Shown piece after piece: positions 1-9,083 of a DNA stretch of 40,820 nt. Every line of letters begins with the position of its first letter. Positions within the stretch are counted from its first letter, which is position 1. The notes under the pieces were generated by a model. That model was not told the DNA's origin, searched no databases, and worked only from the letters and a program-made list of their open reading frames with translations. Position numbers and translations under genes: made by a program. The stretch comes from Acidobacteriaceae bacterium (GTDB lineage: Bacteria > Acidobacteriota > Terriglobia > Terriglobales > Acidobacteriaceae): positions 1 to 40,820 of the forward strand of contig JARLFX010000032.1 of the NCBI GenBank assembly GCA_031296355.1, in the 5' to 3' direction.

Positions 1-362
1 CTTAAAAAGGAAGAGAGCGCAGCGCATTCCATCATGGCCAGGAGTCGTTGACTCCAGCAAAGGCCGTATACATTTGCGCAGACCAACCTGTCACTCTCAC
101 TTTTCGCTTGCGATAAGGCGGCGGACCATACATTTGCACCGGCGCTCATACCTACTCCTACTAACCTGATCGGCCTCGGAATTCCTGAGCCATTAAAAAT
201 GTGGGCCACGATTGGACCTTACGGAATTCGTAATGACGATTTCTGGTGGGCATACACGCCAAAAAATAGGCTCCTACCCCACCCCAGAAGCAACGAAAAA
301 AGGCCAATCACGGGTGGATGGCGGGTGAGCCGATTTCCGGCTTTTCTTCTATCTATATGGAA
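1..362. other. Left chromosomal flank, no gene recognised
   Basis: I see no convincing gene or RNA here. Short open frames exist but have no ribosome binding site or recognisable protein sequence. If the direct repeat at 363-388 is the left attachment site, this is chromosomal DNA that originally lay just downstream of the tRNA-Phe gene now at 40352-40426. Confidence 0.4.
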
Positions 363-388
363 AAAGTGGTGGCAGAGACGGGATCGAA
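363..388. repeat. Left attachment-site repeat (tRNA-Phe 3' end copy)
   Basis: The sequence AAAGTGGTGGC followed by AGAGACGGGATCGAA matches 40348-40374 at 26 of 27 positions; the left copy lacks one C (GGC instead of GGCC). The right copy is the 3' end of the intact tRNA-Phe gene plus a few downstream bases. Both copies have the same orientation, as expected for attL and attR made by a tyrosine integrase that uses a tRNA 3' end. The tRNA match stops after the T-loop, so this is a displaced tRNA end and not a functional gene. Confidence 0.8.
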
Positions 389-442
389 TACACTCTGCAA
401 AATATTGATAATAAAAGTAAATATCCGGTGGCATATTGATGG

Positions 443-461
443 ATGCCCCCATAGTTGCCCC
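443..461. other. Putative integrase arm-type repeats, left end
   Basis: ATGCCCC at 443-449 and TTGCCCC at 455-461 are direct repeats with 12-bp periodicity, about 55 bp inside the left attachment repeat. The right end has TTGCCCC at 40219 and 40231, again 12 bp apart and in the same orientation. Tyrosine integrases of tRNA-targeting elements use paired arm sites of this kind. The role is inferred; the repeats are directly visible. Confidence 0.5.
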
Positions 462-504
462 CCTAGTTCGCTGGCAGCCGGATAACGAACGGCGCACATC
501 GGCT

Positions 505-881
505 GGCTATCCGAGCGACGTAAGCGATGATGAGTGTGATTTTGTCGTGCCGTATCTGGTATTGTGCCGAGAGGACGCGTTGTAGCGGATTACCGGAGAC
601 CATGTGGAACTTGCTTATGTCAATCGAGGCTATACCGGGCAAACCGCTGAAGATACCGCAGCCAGCCACGGCATCCAGTTGGAGATCATCAAGCATACCA
701 AGGCAAAGCACGGCTTTATCCTGTTGCTGCGACGCTGGGTAGTGGAAAGAAGCTTCGTCTGGGCTACACGCTTTTGCAGACTCGCCAGGGACTACGAACA
801 CCTCTCCGAGACGCTCGCCGGATACCACCACTCGCGTTCGCCTGGCTCATGCTCGCCAACCTCTTGAGACACTACACCTAG
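505..881 (+). pseudogene. IS5-family transposase remnant, internally deleted
   Basis: The frame from 505 reads YPSDVSDDE, the usual start of an IS5-type DDE transposase. After about 30 codons and an in-frame TAG it jumps to the C-terminal catalytic part: VELAYVNRGYTG, then RRWVVERSF, which carries the family's catalytic glutamate. The last segment (FAWLMLANLLRHYT, stop at 879-881) is in another frame, so there is a frameshift near 830. The middle of the protein, including the aspartate region, is deleted. It cannot make an active transposase. It lies just inside the left end of the element. Confidence 0.75.
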
Positions 882-1341
882 ACGCTCTGACTCCAGCGCA
901 AATGTAGAAGCCTCCTAGGCGTCCAAAAACTTCAGCAGAGGGTGCACTGATATCGACGATGGAAGCCCCAAATGGTCTGCTCCGGCTACCTCAGCGGCAA
1001 ACCGTATTGTGTTTCCACCTATAGATTGGCCGGATAAATTCGTCAGTGTTGCAGCTCGTGCAGACGTGAAGACTCTGCTTGTGGGAGCTTCATAATTTAA
1101 GTGCGATGCTTTATGTAAATACTTGTCTTGCTGTAGTAAATTATTTTGAATCAACAGCTTGACCGTATTTATTGTTGACCGGGCATTTATTCTGTGGGCA
1201 TTTGAATGCCATAGTCCGGCAAGCACCTTGCCTTTGCCCGATTAGTCCAATGATTCATGCCGGTGGGTACAGCGTTAATAATTGCCGTTAACTTACGGAT
1301 AGTAGAGGTCTGTCTTTCACGACATATTCGCCTGTCGTGTT
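882..1341. other. Intergenic stretch upstream of the first cargo gene
   Basis: No gene is recognised between the IS5 remnant and the regulatory box at 1342. The only point worth noting is a TTAATAATTGCCGTTAAC-type AT-rich element near 1273, about 70 bp upstream of the box. Comparable TTARCG-containing sequences lie at similar distances upstream of the other four boxes. Confidence 0.3.
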
Positions 1342-1362
1342 CATTAACAGCTAATTTCCTTG
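1342..1362 (+). promoter_or_regulatory. Shared regulatory box 1 (upstream of beta-helix gene)
   Basis: The sequence reads CATTAACAGCTAATTTCCTTG after splitting as CATTAACAGCTAAT + TTCCTTG. It is one of five near-identical 21-bp boxes in the window (others at 9084, 10520, 16344, 18539). The core ATTA-n5-TAAT is an imperfect palindrome, and the box ends in CTTG, which could begin a -35. It starts 123 bp before the ATG at 1465. Function as operator or promoter is inferred from recurrence and constant spacing. Confidence 0.65.
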
Positions 1363-1464
1363 TCATTGCTCCTGACGCAAAGCGAACATCGCTATCGCGA
1401 CAACCGAGATGGGGTCGCTTGTCTGAAAATCCGCCCCTGGCCGGAGACAACAAGGATCTGCACA

Positions 1465-2931
1465 ATGCTCGCACGTCGTTATCTATGTACACTGCTCCAT
1501 GCGGGTTGCACGACCCTAATGGGGTTGGCTTGGGGTTGTGGGGGATCATCTCAGATCGCGGCTATCGCCCCGGTAGGCGATCCTGCTCAGACTTGGTATG
1601 TCGCGACAACCGGCAGCGACAGCAATCCGGGCACGCAAAGTAGACCCTTTCTTACGATCAGCAAAGGGGTGACGCTGCTTAACGCGGGCGGCACGCTGTA
1701 TGTAATGAGCGGCGTTTACCACGAGACAGTTGCTGTCTATAGCTCCGGCACTGATACGTCGCCCATCAATATTCTGGCGTACCCGGGACAGAGCCCAATC
1801 ATTGATGGCGGGGGCGACCTGCCAGCTACCGTCAACGGATCGTTGCTTGAACTTGCGGCAAATTATATCTACGTAAGTGGCTTTGAGGTGCGAAATACCA
1901 ACTCATCTCTCCGGAGCAATGCCGGTGTTGTTGTATTGGGCAACCATGACACGCTCAGTTCGATGAATGTCCACCATGCCTATTCGACGGGGGTTCTAAT
2001 CACTGGGGATTATGACGTCGTCGAATACAGCAGCATTTGGGACAACGCGTATGCGAACTGCCGGGCTACCGGATGCCCTAGCAGCAATTATCAAAATGGT
2101 GGGTGGGGAACAGGTGTGGCGGCGGGCGGAAAAGCGGTGCATCGGACATCTTTAAACGCAATACTTCGCCACAACATGATCTACAACAACTGGGGAGAAG
2201 GGCTTGTCACTGGAGAGGCCAACGGCACAATTATGGAAGATAACGTCTCCTACGATAACTGGGCTACAAATATCTATGTGCTGGATGCGTCAAATGTCCT
2301 GGTCCAAAGGAATTTGGCATATACCACGCCAGGGAATCCGGTTGGCGTTTCGGAAAAATGCATTCAAATGGCTGATGAGGACGCCTCGTTTACGCCCAGG
2401 TCCGCGAATAACACTATCGTCAATAACATGTGTCTCAATGGCGCATTCTATGCCTACGAATGGACAGGGGTTCCCGGCTCTGGGCTTGTCAATGACCTGC
2501 TTGCCGACAATACCATTATTAATGGTTGGATTCAGACAGGTGGGCCATCCAATAGTCCGAATCCGGTAGTCAATTCTAATAGCCGGATAGTCAACAATAT
2601 CGTAGTGTACAGCTCGAAAATAGCAGGTGCGAACGCGTACAGCGCAACGATAGCGAGCATTCCAGCGGTAGACGGGCTGACCTTTATTAACAACCTCTGG
2701 TCTATTGCGGCGCCGTCGAATGCGATGAGTGCAAAGGATGTACTTGGTGATCCTCAACTACTAGCAACTGGCGCGATCGCTCCTGGGCGTCTTACGAGCA
2801 CATACTTTGAGCTTTCAGCCGGTTCGCCTGCGGCTGGTGCTGGATACAACCTTGCACCGTCGATTACGACAGATGCATTCGGTCAAACTCGACATGCTAC
2901 GCCGACGATCGGTGCATATGAGATGCCATAA
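1465..2931 (+). CDS. Secreted right-handed beta-helix protein, pectate-lyase-like (paralog 1)
   Basis: The protein has about 488 residues. The ATG at 1465 follows AAGGAT at an 8-base spacing; an earlier in-frame ATG at 1360 overlaps the regulatory box and lacks a signal-like start. The N-terminus is hydrophobic with a cysteine in GLAWGCGGSS, so a signal peptide or lipoprotein anchor is possible. A DUF1565-like segment (YVATTGSDSNPGTQS...PFLTISKG) follows, then repeated N-x-x-V/I-x-x-N strands typical of a right-handed parallel beta-helix. The C-terminus ends in PTIGAYEMP, a common ending in this group. Related folds include pectate lyases (PL9-like) and other uronide-cutting enzymes. No catalytic residues can be assigned by eye, so the substrate is open. 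Close paralogs are at 3011 and 26713; the gene heads the block that runs to 7546. Confidence 0.85.
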   Translation: MLARRYLCTLLHAGCTTLMGLAWGCGGSSQIAAIAPVGDPAQTWYVATTGSDSNPGTQSRPFLTISKGVTLLNAGGTLYVMSGVYHETVAVYSSGTDTSPINILAYPGQSPIIDGGGDLPATVNGSLLELAANYIYVSGFEVRNTNSSLRSNAGVVVLGNHDTLSSMNVHHAYSTGVLITGDYDVVEYSSIWDNAYANCRATGCPSSNYQNGGWGTGVAAGGKAVHRTSLNAILRHNMIYNNWGEGLVTGEANGTIMEDNVSYDNWATNIYVLDASNVLVQRNLAYTTPGNPVGVSEKCIQMADEDASFTPRSANNTIVNNMCLNGAFYAYEWTGVPGSGLVNDLLADNTIINGWIQTGGPSNSPNPVVNSNSRIVNNIVVYSSKIAGANAYSATIASIPAVDGLTFINNLWSIAAPSNAMSAKDVLGDPQLLATGAIAPGRLTSTYFELSAGSPAAGAGYNLAPSITTDAFGQTRHATPTIGAYEMP

Positions 2932-3010
2932 CCCTATTCGGATGTGTATGGAAAGTTGGGACCTATCAAGTATGCTCGGTGTGTTTATCAATAAAGTACT
3001 GAAAGGCATT

Positions 3011-4441
3011 ATGCAGAGATCTATGTTGCAGATATTGAAGGCTATACCTTTCGCAGCAGGCATGCTTATTGTGTTGATTGTGCAAGGCGAGAAAACCCTA
3101 CTCGCGCAGACGTGTGGTGCATCCCAATTGCTGTATGTTGCAACAACCGGTAGTGACAGCAATCCAGGCACGCAAAGCAGTCCATTTCTCACCATCAGCA
3201 AAGGGGTGGCGCTGCTCAATGCGGGAGGTACTTTGTACGTCATGGGCGGCATTTATCACGAGACCGTCGCCATCTATAGCTCTGGTACGGCCACATCACC
3301 AATCAGCATTCTGGCATATCCGGGCCAAAGCCCAATCATTGATGGAGAAGGCACACTACCCACGACGATCAATGGAGCACTACTCGAACTTGCAGGGAAC
3401 TACATCAATGTAAGTGGCTTTGAAATTCGGAATACCAACACAACTCTTGGCACCAATGCAGGCGTTGTCGTATTGGGAAATCACGATAGGGTCAGCCATC
3501 TAAATGTTCATCATGCTTATCAGGCCGGAATACTTCTTAGTGGCGATTACGGCACCATTGAATACAGCACGGTTTGGGAAAATGCCTACAATAACTGCCG
3601 CCTAGCCAGTTGCCCAACCAGCCCCTATCCGGGGGGGGGATGGGCAACCGGGATGAGCATCGAAGGAAAGACAGCCAATCGGACTCCCATCGGAGGGGTC
3701 ATGCAAAACAATGTTGTTTACAACAACTGGGGAGAAGGAATTTCTACCTTTCAGGCAAGTGGAACGGTTATTCAGGACAATATCTCCTACGATAATTTTG
3801 CGACGAACTTCTATATTTCCGATGCATCGAATGTTCTGGCACAAAGAAATCTTGGTTACACCACTCCGAATAATGCAGTAGGAAACAGCAGCAACCGTTG
3901 CATTCAGCTTGCGGACGAAAATGCTGCGTTTACACCAAGATCATCTAATAATGCGGTGATTAACAACATGTGTTGGAATTCTAGATTCTTGCCATTTTCG
4001 TGGACGGGAGTTCCAAATTCCGGTCTAGTTAACGACATTATTGCGAACAACACTGTGATAAATAGCTCATTTGAGACTGGTGATGCAACAACGTTGCCTA
4101 ATCCTGTAACCAACTCCAATACCGTTATCGCAAATAATATTGTTGTAAACACTGGAACTATTGCCATCGTTCCTTCGAGCACGGGACTCACTTTCTCCAA
4201 CAACCTCTGGTCTATAGCGCCGCCGGCAGTTGCTATGGGCACAAATAGCCTGGTTGGGGATCCGCTGGTAGTAGGTGCTGGATCGACGTCTGCAGGGCAA
4301 CTCACTACCAGCTATTTCAAACTATCCGCCGGTTCGCCGGCTGCCAATGCCGGTTTGAATCTGACGCCGACAGTCACGACGGACGCCTTCGGTCAGACCC
4401 GCCATGCAACACCAACGATCGGTGCATACGAGTTTCCCTAG
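3011..4441 (+). CDS. Secreted right-handed beta-helix protein, pectate-lyase-like (paralog 2)
   Basis: The protein has about 476 residues and is a clear tandem duplicate of the preceding gene. Both share YVATTGSDSNPGTQS, GGTLYVM-G-YHETVA, ILAYPGQSPIIDG and the ending PTIGAYEFP. The ATG at 3011 follows GAAAGG and opens a signal peptide (LKAIPFAAGMLIVLIVQG...LLAQ). The open frame extends upstream into the previous gene, but that part is a shadow of the other frame. A beta-helix of N-rich strands (NVVYNNWGEG, NTVINSS) follows the DUF1565-like start. It lies 79 bp downstream of paralog 1 with no box between, so co-transcription is likely. The role is probably binding or cutting an acidic plant polysaccharide outside the cytoplasm; lyase activity is inferred from fold and neighbours only. 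Confidence 0.85.
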   Translation: MQRSMLQILKAIPFAAGMLIVLIVQGEKTLLAQTCGASQLLYVATTGSDSNPGTQSSPFLTISKGVALLNAGGTLYVMGGIYHETVAIYSSGTATSPISILAYPGQSPIIDGEGTLPTTINGALLELAGNYINVSGFEIRNTNTTLGTNAGVVVLGNHDRVSHLNVHHAYQAGILLSGDYGTIEYSTVWENAYNNCRLASCPTSPYPGGGWATGMSIEGKTANRTPIGGVMQNNVVYNNWGEGISTFQASGTVIQDNISYDNFATNFYISDASNVLAQRNLGYTTPNNAVGNSSNRCIQLADENAAFTPRSSNNAVINNMCWNSRFLPFSWTGVPNSGLVNDIIANNTVINSSFETGDATTLPNPVTNSNTVIANNIVVNTGTIAIVPSSTGLTFSNNLWSIAPPAVAMGTNSLVGDPLVVGAGSTSAGQLTTSYFKLSAGSPAANAGLNLTPTVTTDAFGQTRHATPTIGAYEFP

Positions 4442-4510
4442 AGACGAAGCAATTGCAGGGGCTGCTACTGCAGACTCAAAACACGTATAAAAATTTATAA
4501 ATAAGGGACA

Positions 4511-6040
4511 ATGCAATTGAAATACGAGTGGATATTGATTGCAATGCTGGGTGTGCCGGCATTGTCGTGTACTGCAAGAGCGCAGGGTGATCCTCCGCGT
4601 GTATTCAATGCTGCAACCGCAGCGGTACGCCCTGCGGGCACAACGGTCCGCGTTGCCCTGATAGGCGATTCCACCCAGACGAACCATGCCGGATATGGAA
4701 GGGGATTCTGTGCCAACCTGGCGCCAACAGTCGATTGCGTCAACCTTTCACAAGGAGGAGCGAGCACGAAGAGCTACCGCGTGCTTGGTCTATGGGAAAA
4801 AGCTCTCCAGACCAAACCAGACTACATGTTGATCCAGTTCGGTCATAACGACATGCAAACCAAGGAGCCGCTAGATCAGGAGCACCGCGACCGCCAGGTT
4901 CCAATTGCTCAATATGAAGAAAATTTAAGGAACTTTGTAAAAGAAGCACGGTCGAACGATATTCAGCCGGTGCTTGTCACACCGCTGACGAGATTACTCT
5001 TCGACGCGCAGGGAAAAGTCAACTCAGATCTACAGGTACATGCAGATGCAATGAAACGGGTTGCTTCCGATATGAAGGTGCCGCTGATCGATCTCCATGC
5101 CGATGGTCGATCCTACCTGAATAAGGTTGGAAGTACACAGGGAGCGGCATTGGAAGTAGTCAGGAGAAACACTGACGGGAATATCGTACCGGATCATACA
5201 CATCTAAATTGGGCCGGAAGTTATGTGTTTGGAAGAATTGTTGCGGAAGACCTTGGTAAAGCTGTTCCGGATTTGAAGAAATATGTTCTGCCTTCGGCGG
5301 CTCCTCTTCCTCCGGAAGGAGTCAAGGCGATGAAGATATTCCAAGGTGCCCCGGTGAAAATTGTGCTGGTGGGAGACTCGACGGTCAATGCAGAGGGTGG
5401 ATGGGGCAAAGGGTTCTGCGCTATCGTGACTGCGAATGTAACGTGTATTAATGATGCGGTCAATGGCCGGAGCTCGAAGAGTTTTATCGAAGAGGGAAGA
5501 TGGGATAAGGCTTTGGCTGATAAGGGGGACTACTACTTGATCCAGTTTGGGCACAACGATCAGCCCGGCAAAGGACCAAAGCTGGAAACGGATCCAGAAA
5601 CCACCTATGCTGCAAACATTCGCAAATACATACGGGATACCGAAGGAATCGGCGGGACTCCAGTGATTGTTACTCCGCTCTCCCGTCGGAATTATAAGGA
5701 TGGCACATTAGTGCGTGATCTCACGGCATACGCGAATGCGGCGAAGCGGGTTGCAGCAGAGGAGGGCGTCGCGATGATTGATTTGTATGCACTATCGATC
5801 CAACTGCTAGGTGGAATGAATCAGGAGCAGGCAGACGAATTCGACGCGCCTAGTCATGCAGATAAGCAGGCTGAGAATGGCAAGCAGCAGCTGGATCGAA
5901 CCCATCTGAACGCCAAAGGGCAAGCCGTGTTTGGACGAATGGTCGCTAACAGACTTGTGGGAATGCAGGTAGAGTTAGTCCCAGATGTTATAGGGGAAAC
6001 GACGCTTGTTCAGAATTCAACTTCCGGCGTAAGCAAGTGA
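4511..6040 (+). CDS. Double-domain SGNH hydrolase, rhamnogalacturonan acetylesterase-like (CE12 type)
   Basis: This 509-residue protein starts with a signal peptide (WILIAMLGVPALSCTARAQ) and contains two complete SGNH hydrolase domains in tandem. Domain 1 (about 45-255) has GDS with Ser54, GHND at 111-114 and D228-x-x-H231. Domain 2 (about 280-490) has GDS with Ser290, GHND at 347-350 and D462-x-x-H465. All catalytic elements are intact in both halves. SGNH proteins with IQFGHND and DxTHLN belong to the rhamnogalacturonan/pectin acetylesterase group, which removes acetyl esters from pectin so that lyases and GH28 enzymes can act. Most family members have a single domain. The fusion may hit two acetyl positions or raise avidity (inference). 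It lies 69 bp downstream of the second beta-helix gene. The Shine-Dalgarno AAGGGA is very close to the ATG, so the start is moderately certain. Confidence 0.85.
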   Translation: MQLKYEWILIAMLGVPALSCTARAQGDPPRVFNAATAAVRPAGTTVRVALIGDSTQTNHAGYGRGFCANLAPTVDCVNLSQGGASTKSYRVLGLWEKALQTKPDYMLIQFGHNDMQTKEPLDQEHRDRQVPIAQYEENLRNFVKEARSNDIQPVLVTPLTRLLFDAQGKVNSDLQVHADAMKRVASDMKVPLIDLHADGRSYLNKVGSTQGAALEVVRRNTDGNIVPDHTHLNWAGSYVFGRIVAEDLGKAVPDLKKYVLPSAAPLPPEGVKAMKIFQGAPVKIVLVGDSTVNAEGGWGKGFCAIVTANVTCINDAVNGRSSKSFIEEGRWDKALADKGDYYLIQFGHNDQPGKGPKLETDPETTYAANIRKYIRDTEGIGGTPVIVTPLSRRNYKDGTLVRDLTAYANAAKRVAAEEGVAMIDLYALSIQLLGGMNQEQADEFDAPSHADKQAENGKQQLDRTHLNAKGQAVFGRMVANRLVGMQVELVPDVIGETTLVQNSTSGVSK

Positions 6041-6151
6041 ACCGGGTACGCACGAAGCAGCAACTATAGGCATAAAGCGATGCCAACCCTATGGCCGCAT
6101 CCCAGTTACACGTTGTGCTGGTCGAGGGAAATGACGCAAGTCGGAGGAAAT

Positions 6152-7546
6152 GTGAAGAAGAATACGCTGGTCGCAATGGGCCTGATGATTACCTGCATTC
6201 TGGCAGGAGCCGACACTCTACATGCGCAGGGATTTGTAGATCAGCAGGCGGTTGAGAGCCTCCGCAATGGGACGTGGGCGGACGGTTTGAGCCAGGAGGT
6301 AAGAAACATGGGCAAGCCGGAGTGGCGTCCAATGCTCGCTTATGTGGTGAAACTGCACGAAGCGAGCCTTCATCCAGCAGCTCCGCCATTTGCCTATCCC
6401 TGGGAAGATATGGGGCGTGGATACTTGATAGGACCTGCTATTGGGAACTGGGACCTGGTTCATGAGATTTTCGATGTGCAGACTATGTCGCCTGAATTTG
6501 GACGGGAACAACTACTAAATTATCTTGGACTGCAGCATCCCTCGGGGTATATTCCAGCGGCGTACTGGAAGCAAGAGCACCGCGAGTGGTACCCATACAA
6601 TCAAACCTCTCCCCCGGTCTGGGTTGTGGCTGCTGACGAATATCTGCAAGCGGAAGCCAGGGAACACACGGGGACCTACGATAAAGAACTCGTTGCCAGA
6701 TTCTTGAAGTCGCTGGAACTTGAGGTGGGATGGTTTGAGCGGAATCGCCGAGCGGCTCCAGATGGATTTCTCTATACGGATGTCGTCACTGGCGAATGGG
6801 AAAGTGGTGTGGATCAGGGGATTCGCTGGGATGGAACGGGCCCCGGTCATGTACCGAAAATGACGGCTTGCGTTGATGCGACGTCGCTTGTCTATCAAAT
6901 GTATGTCTATGAAGCAAAGTGGCGAAAGATATTGGGTCGCGATGCCAAGACACCTGCGGTCAAGGCGAGGCATCTGCGTCACTTTATTCAGGAGCACCTG
7001 TGGAGCGAGCGGGATGGGTTCTTCTACGATTCGTGGGTGTTGGATCATTCTCCGGATGGCCCCAAGGAGACTTGGAAGGGAACCATTGCCGCTGACCGAC
7101 CGCATGCTTTCGAGGGCATGTGGCCAGTCGTGGTGGGAGCAGCGACGGACGAACAGGCTCGGCGCGTTGTGAAAGAGTGGCTGCTGAACAAGGAGCGTTT
7201 CTTCACGGTGCACCCAATCGCGTCCGTAGCGAAAGATGATCCACGCTTCGGAGACCGCATGTGGCGTGGGCCATCGTGGAACGCAACCACCTATTGGGCG
7301 GCTCGAGGCGCGATGCGTTACGGTCTTCGCGAGGACGCACATACGTTGCTGGGCGCTGCCCTGGATGACTCGGCAAAGCAGTTTGATCGCACCGGAACAA
7401 TCTGGGAATTCTACTCCGCGAATGGAGATAAGCCTGAGGACTTAAAACGCAAACCCTTCAGGAACTATCCTTATAACGACTACCTTGGGCTCAATCCCCT
7501 GATCGCAATGGCCCGGCTATGGGAGACGAGCGGTACCGGGAAATAA
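6152..7546 (+). CDS. Secreted (alpha/alpha)6-barrel glycosidase, GH63/MGH1-like
   Basis: The protein has about 464 residues. I chose the GTG at 6152 because GGAGG lies 4 bases upstream and the product then begins with a compact signal peptide (KKNTLVAMGLMITCILAGADTLHAQ); ATG 6131 or 6080 are alternatives. The body is rich in W, Y and amphipathic helices typical of an (alpha/alpha)6 barrel. The segment RMWRGPSWNATTYWAARGAMRYG (split here only by its start, R369) matches the WRGPxW signature of GH63/GH37-like glycosidases, and CVDATSLVYQM carries an aspartate in the place where the family general acid usually sits. Activity is probably exo- or oligosaccharide-directed, with the sugar unknown. 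It is last in the first block and convergent with the regulator (7-bp gap). Confidence 0.75.
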   Translation: MKKNTLVAMGLMITCILAGADTLHAQGFVDQQAVESLRNGTWADGLSQEVRNMGKPEWRPMLAYVVKLHEASLHPAAPPFAYPWEDMGRGYLIGPAIGNWDLVHEIFDVQTMSPEFGREQLLNYLGLQHPSGYIPAAYWKQEHREWYPYNQTSPPVWVVAADEYLQAEAREHTGTYDKELVARFLKSLELEVGWFERNRRAAPDGFLYTDVVTGEWESGVDQGIRWDGTGPGHVPKMTACVDATSLVYQMYVYEAKWRKILGRDAKTPAVKARHLRHFIQEHLWSERDGFFYDSWVLDHSPDGPKETWKGTIAADRPHAFEGMWPVVVGAATDEQARRVVKEWLLNKERFFTVHPIASVAKDDPRFGDRMWRGPSWNATTYWAARGAMRYGLREDAHTLLGAALDDSAKQFDRTGTIWEFYSANGDKPEDLKRKPFRNYPYNDYLGLNPLIAMARLWETSGTGK

Positions 7547-7553
7547 ACGCAGT

Positions 7554-8882
7554 CTAGAACTGCCTGGTGGCAACTACATCGAATCCACTTGAGACACCCT
7601 CGGCAACATGGTTGCGAAGGAGGATTTCCATGGATTGCCTGGGATCATTAGCCTTTGCTTGCTGCGGCAGATATTTTGATATGTCGGTGCTGAACAGAAA
7701 GTCGGCAGCAGCCTCATTCGCTTCCATTTCCAAGCCGCGGATGAGCAGGACATATCCGTTTTTGCCAAGATTTGGAACGAGAGCAATATCGACGTAGCTC
7801 TCTTTGCCGTCAATTTGAATGTATTTGTGTTGCTCTCCAGCTTGAGGTTGCTTGTTCTCGAAATAAGCTTCCTGCGTCTGGAGATCCTTGCCATAAGCGA
7901 AATTGAGTTGCGACTCGAATAGCTCTACCCAGGGTACCCCGCGCCGGCTGCCTATCAGCACAAAATTGCCCTTCTCGAAATCTCGCGCATGCATGTAGCG
8001 AGCGTATCGGATTGACGCGTCAGTACCGAACTGCATGCTCACTTCTTTGCATTTGAAGGCGACGTTGGCTTCTCCCAGGCTGGTGTACTGGCGGTTATAG
8101 ACCATTTGCAGTGCTTGCTGCAGATTTCGGTCGGCAATCTTCTGGATCAGTCCGTTGACGTGGTCCTTGTTGGTGTAATCGTGAACGGGCACATCGACAC
8201 GAAGAGTGTCTTCGACCATGGAGAGGCTTGAATCAGCAATCACGATTGAGACCGGAGCAGAACTCCCGAAAATTTTCTTTAGTAGTGGGTTCTGAGCGTA
8301 CTGGTTCGATGAAGCTCCTGGAACAGCTTTTAGCCCGGCTTTTCTGGTGATGCCCGAGATGGCCAAAACAAGCAGAGCGCCCAGCGCGAACATAACAACA
8401 GCAAGGAGCCATACGCGCGCAGGCGTAGATCGGATGGACGAATCAACCACACGCGGAGGCTGTGGGGTATTCGCGCCAGCATCCGTCGAGGATGGTGTGG
8501 GGTCTGGCTTGCTGACGAGCCCGAACTGAGGGACATACGATCCCTTCGGGATCGTGAGAAGAATGGTTTCTGCTCGACCCTCGGTGGCAAAGTATGCCTC
8601 GAGCTTTTTTCTAATGTGGCTGATCTGCACACGGACAATGCTGTCGTCATTCGGATCGAAATTAGACCTGCGCTTCAGAACAGCGCGTGCGATGTCGAGT
8701 TCGCTGATGGACTTGGCGCCCTCCGTGAGGAGGCGCCGGGTGATGTAGAGAAGGATGTCTCGCGGTTGTGTCGCCTTGATGAAGTGCGGGCTGGAAGCAA
8801 TGCGAAGAGTCAGCGCCCACCGTTCGTCCCGAAGGAGAGCGGGATCGTCATCGACCGGGGCCAAAGTTCCGTGGCTATACAT
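7554..8882 (-). CDS. Membrane-bound winged-helix transcriptional regulator (CadC/ToxR-like architecture)
   Basis: The 442-residue protein starts at the ATG complementary to 8880-8882, with GGAGA about 9 bases upstream. Residues 25-120 form a winged-helix region: SISELDIARAVLKRRSNFDPNDDSIVRVQ..IRKKLEAYF then ETILLTIPKGSYVPQF, the style of DNA-binding domain common in acidobacterial one-component regulators. A proline-rich linker leads to one membrane span (VWLLAVVMFALGALLVLAISGI, about 155-176). The remaining 265 residues would be periplasmic and probably sense a ligand or envelope state. No kinase, receiver or cyclase domain is present. The gene is divergent from the NHL gene at 9208, and a copy of the shared box sits between them. 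It is the only cargo-encoded transcription factor, so I infer it controls the five boxed units and perhaps itself. Confidence 0.85.
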   Translation of the reverse strand: MYSHGTLAPVDDDPALLRDERWALTLRIASSPHFIKATQPRDILLYITRRLLTEGAKSISELDIARAVLKRRSNFDPNDDSIVRVQISHIRKKLEAYFATEGRAETILLTIPKGSYVPQFGLVSKPDPTPSSTDAGANTPQPPRVVDSSIRSTPARVWLLAVVMFALGALLVLAISGITRKAGLKAVPGASSNQYAQNPLLKKIFGSSAPVSIVIADSSLSMVEDTLRVDVPVHDYTNKDHVNGLIQKIADRNLQQALQMVYNRQYTSLGEANVAFKCKEVSMQFGTDASIRYARYMHARDFEKGNFVLIGSRRGVPWVELFESQLNFAYGKDLQTQEAYFENKQPQAGEQHKYIQIDGKESYVDIALVPNLGKNGYVLLIRGLEMEANEAAADFLFSTDISKYLPQQAKANDPRQSMEILLRNHVAEGVSSGFDVVATRQF

Positions 8883-9083
8883 GAAAATTATCTCCGATGG
8901 ACCAGCAACGTCATGCCAAGACGAGACAGCTTGGTCAGTTCTGCATCCGCTCGACCCAGTTTCAATCGGTGTGGAGAAGTATACACGCGGAGTTGCGTAG
9001 CACGCATGGTTCCCGGGATGGAGACATCGTTAACGCTGTGTCGATAAAGGCATTTATGTCTATTGTTTAGGCGCAAGTTTGTT
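8883..9083. promoter_or_regulatory. Divergent promoter region between regulator and NHL gene
   Basis: With the box at 9084 and the leader to 9207, this makes a 325-bp divergent intergenic region and contains no gene. It holds CGTTAACGCTG near 9028, about 56 bp upstream of the box; the same TTAACGCTG occurs near 18466 upstream of the TonB receptor box. The regulator promoter must lie here on the minus strand, but I cannot point to its -10 or -35 with confidence. Confidence 0.4.

Noticed and set aside
6515..7342. A 275-codon open frame on the minus strand
   Set aside because: It lies entirely inside the plus-strand (alpha/alpha)6 glycosidase gene, which has a signal peptide and family motifs. 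The reverse frame has no ribosome site or recognisable protein.
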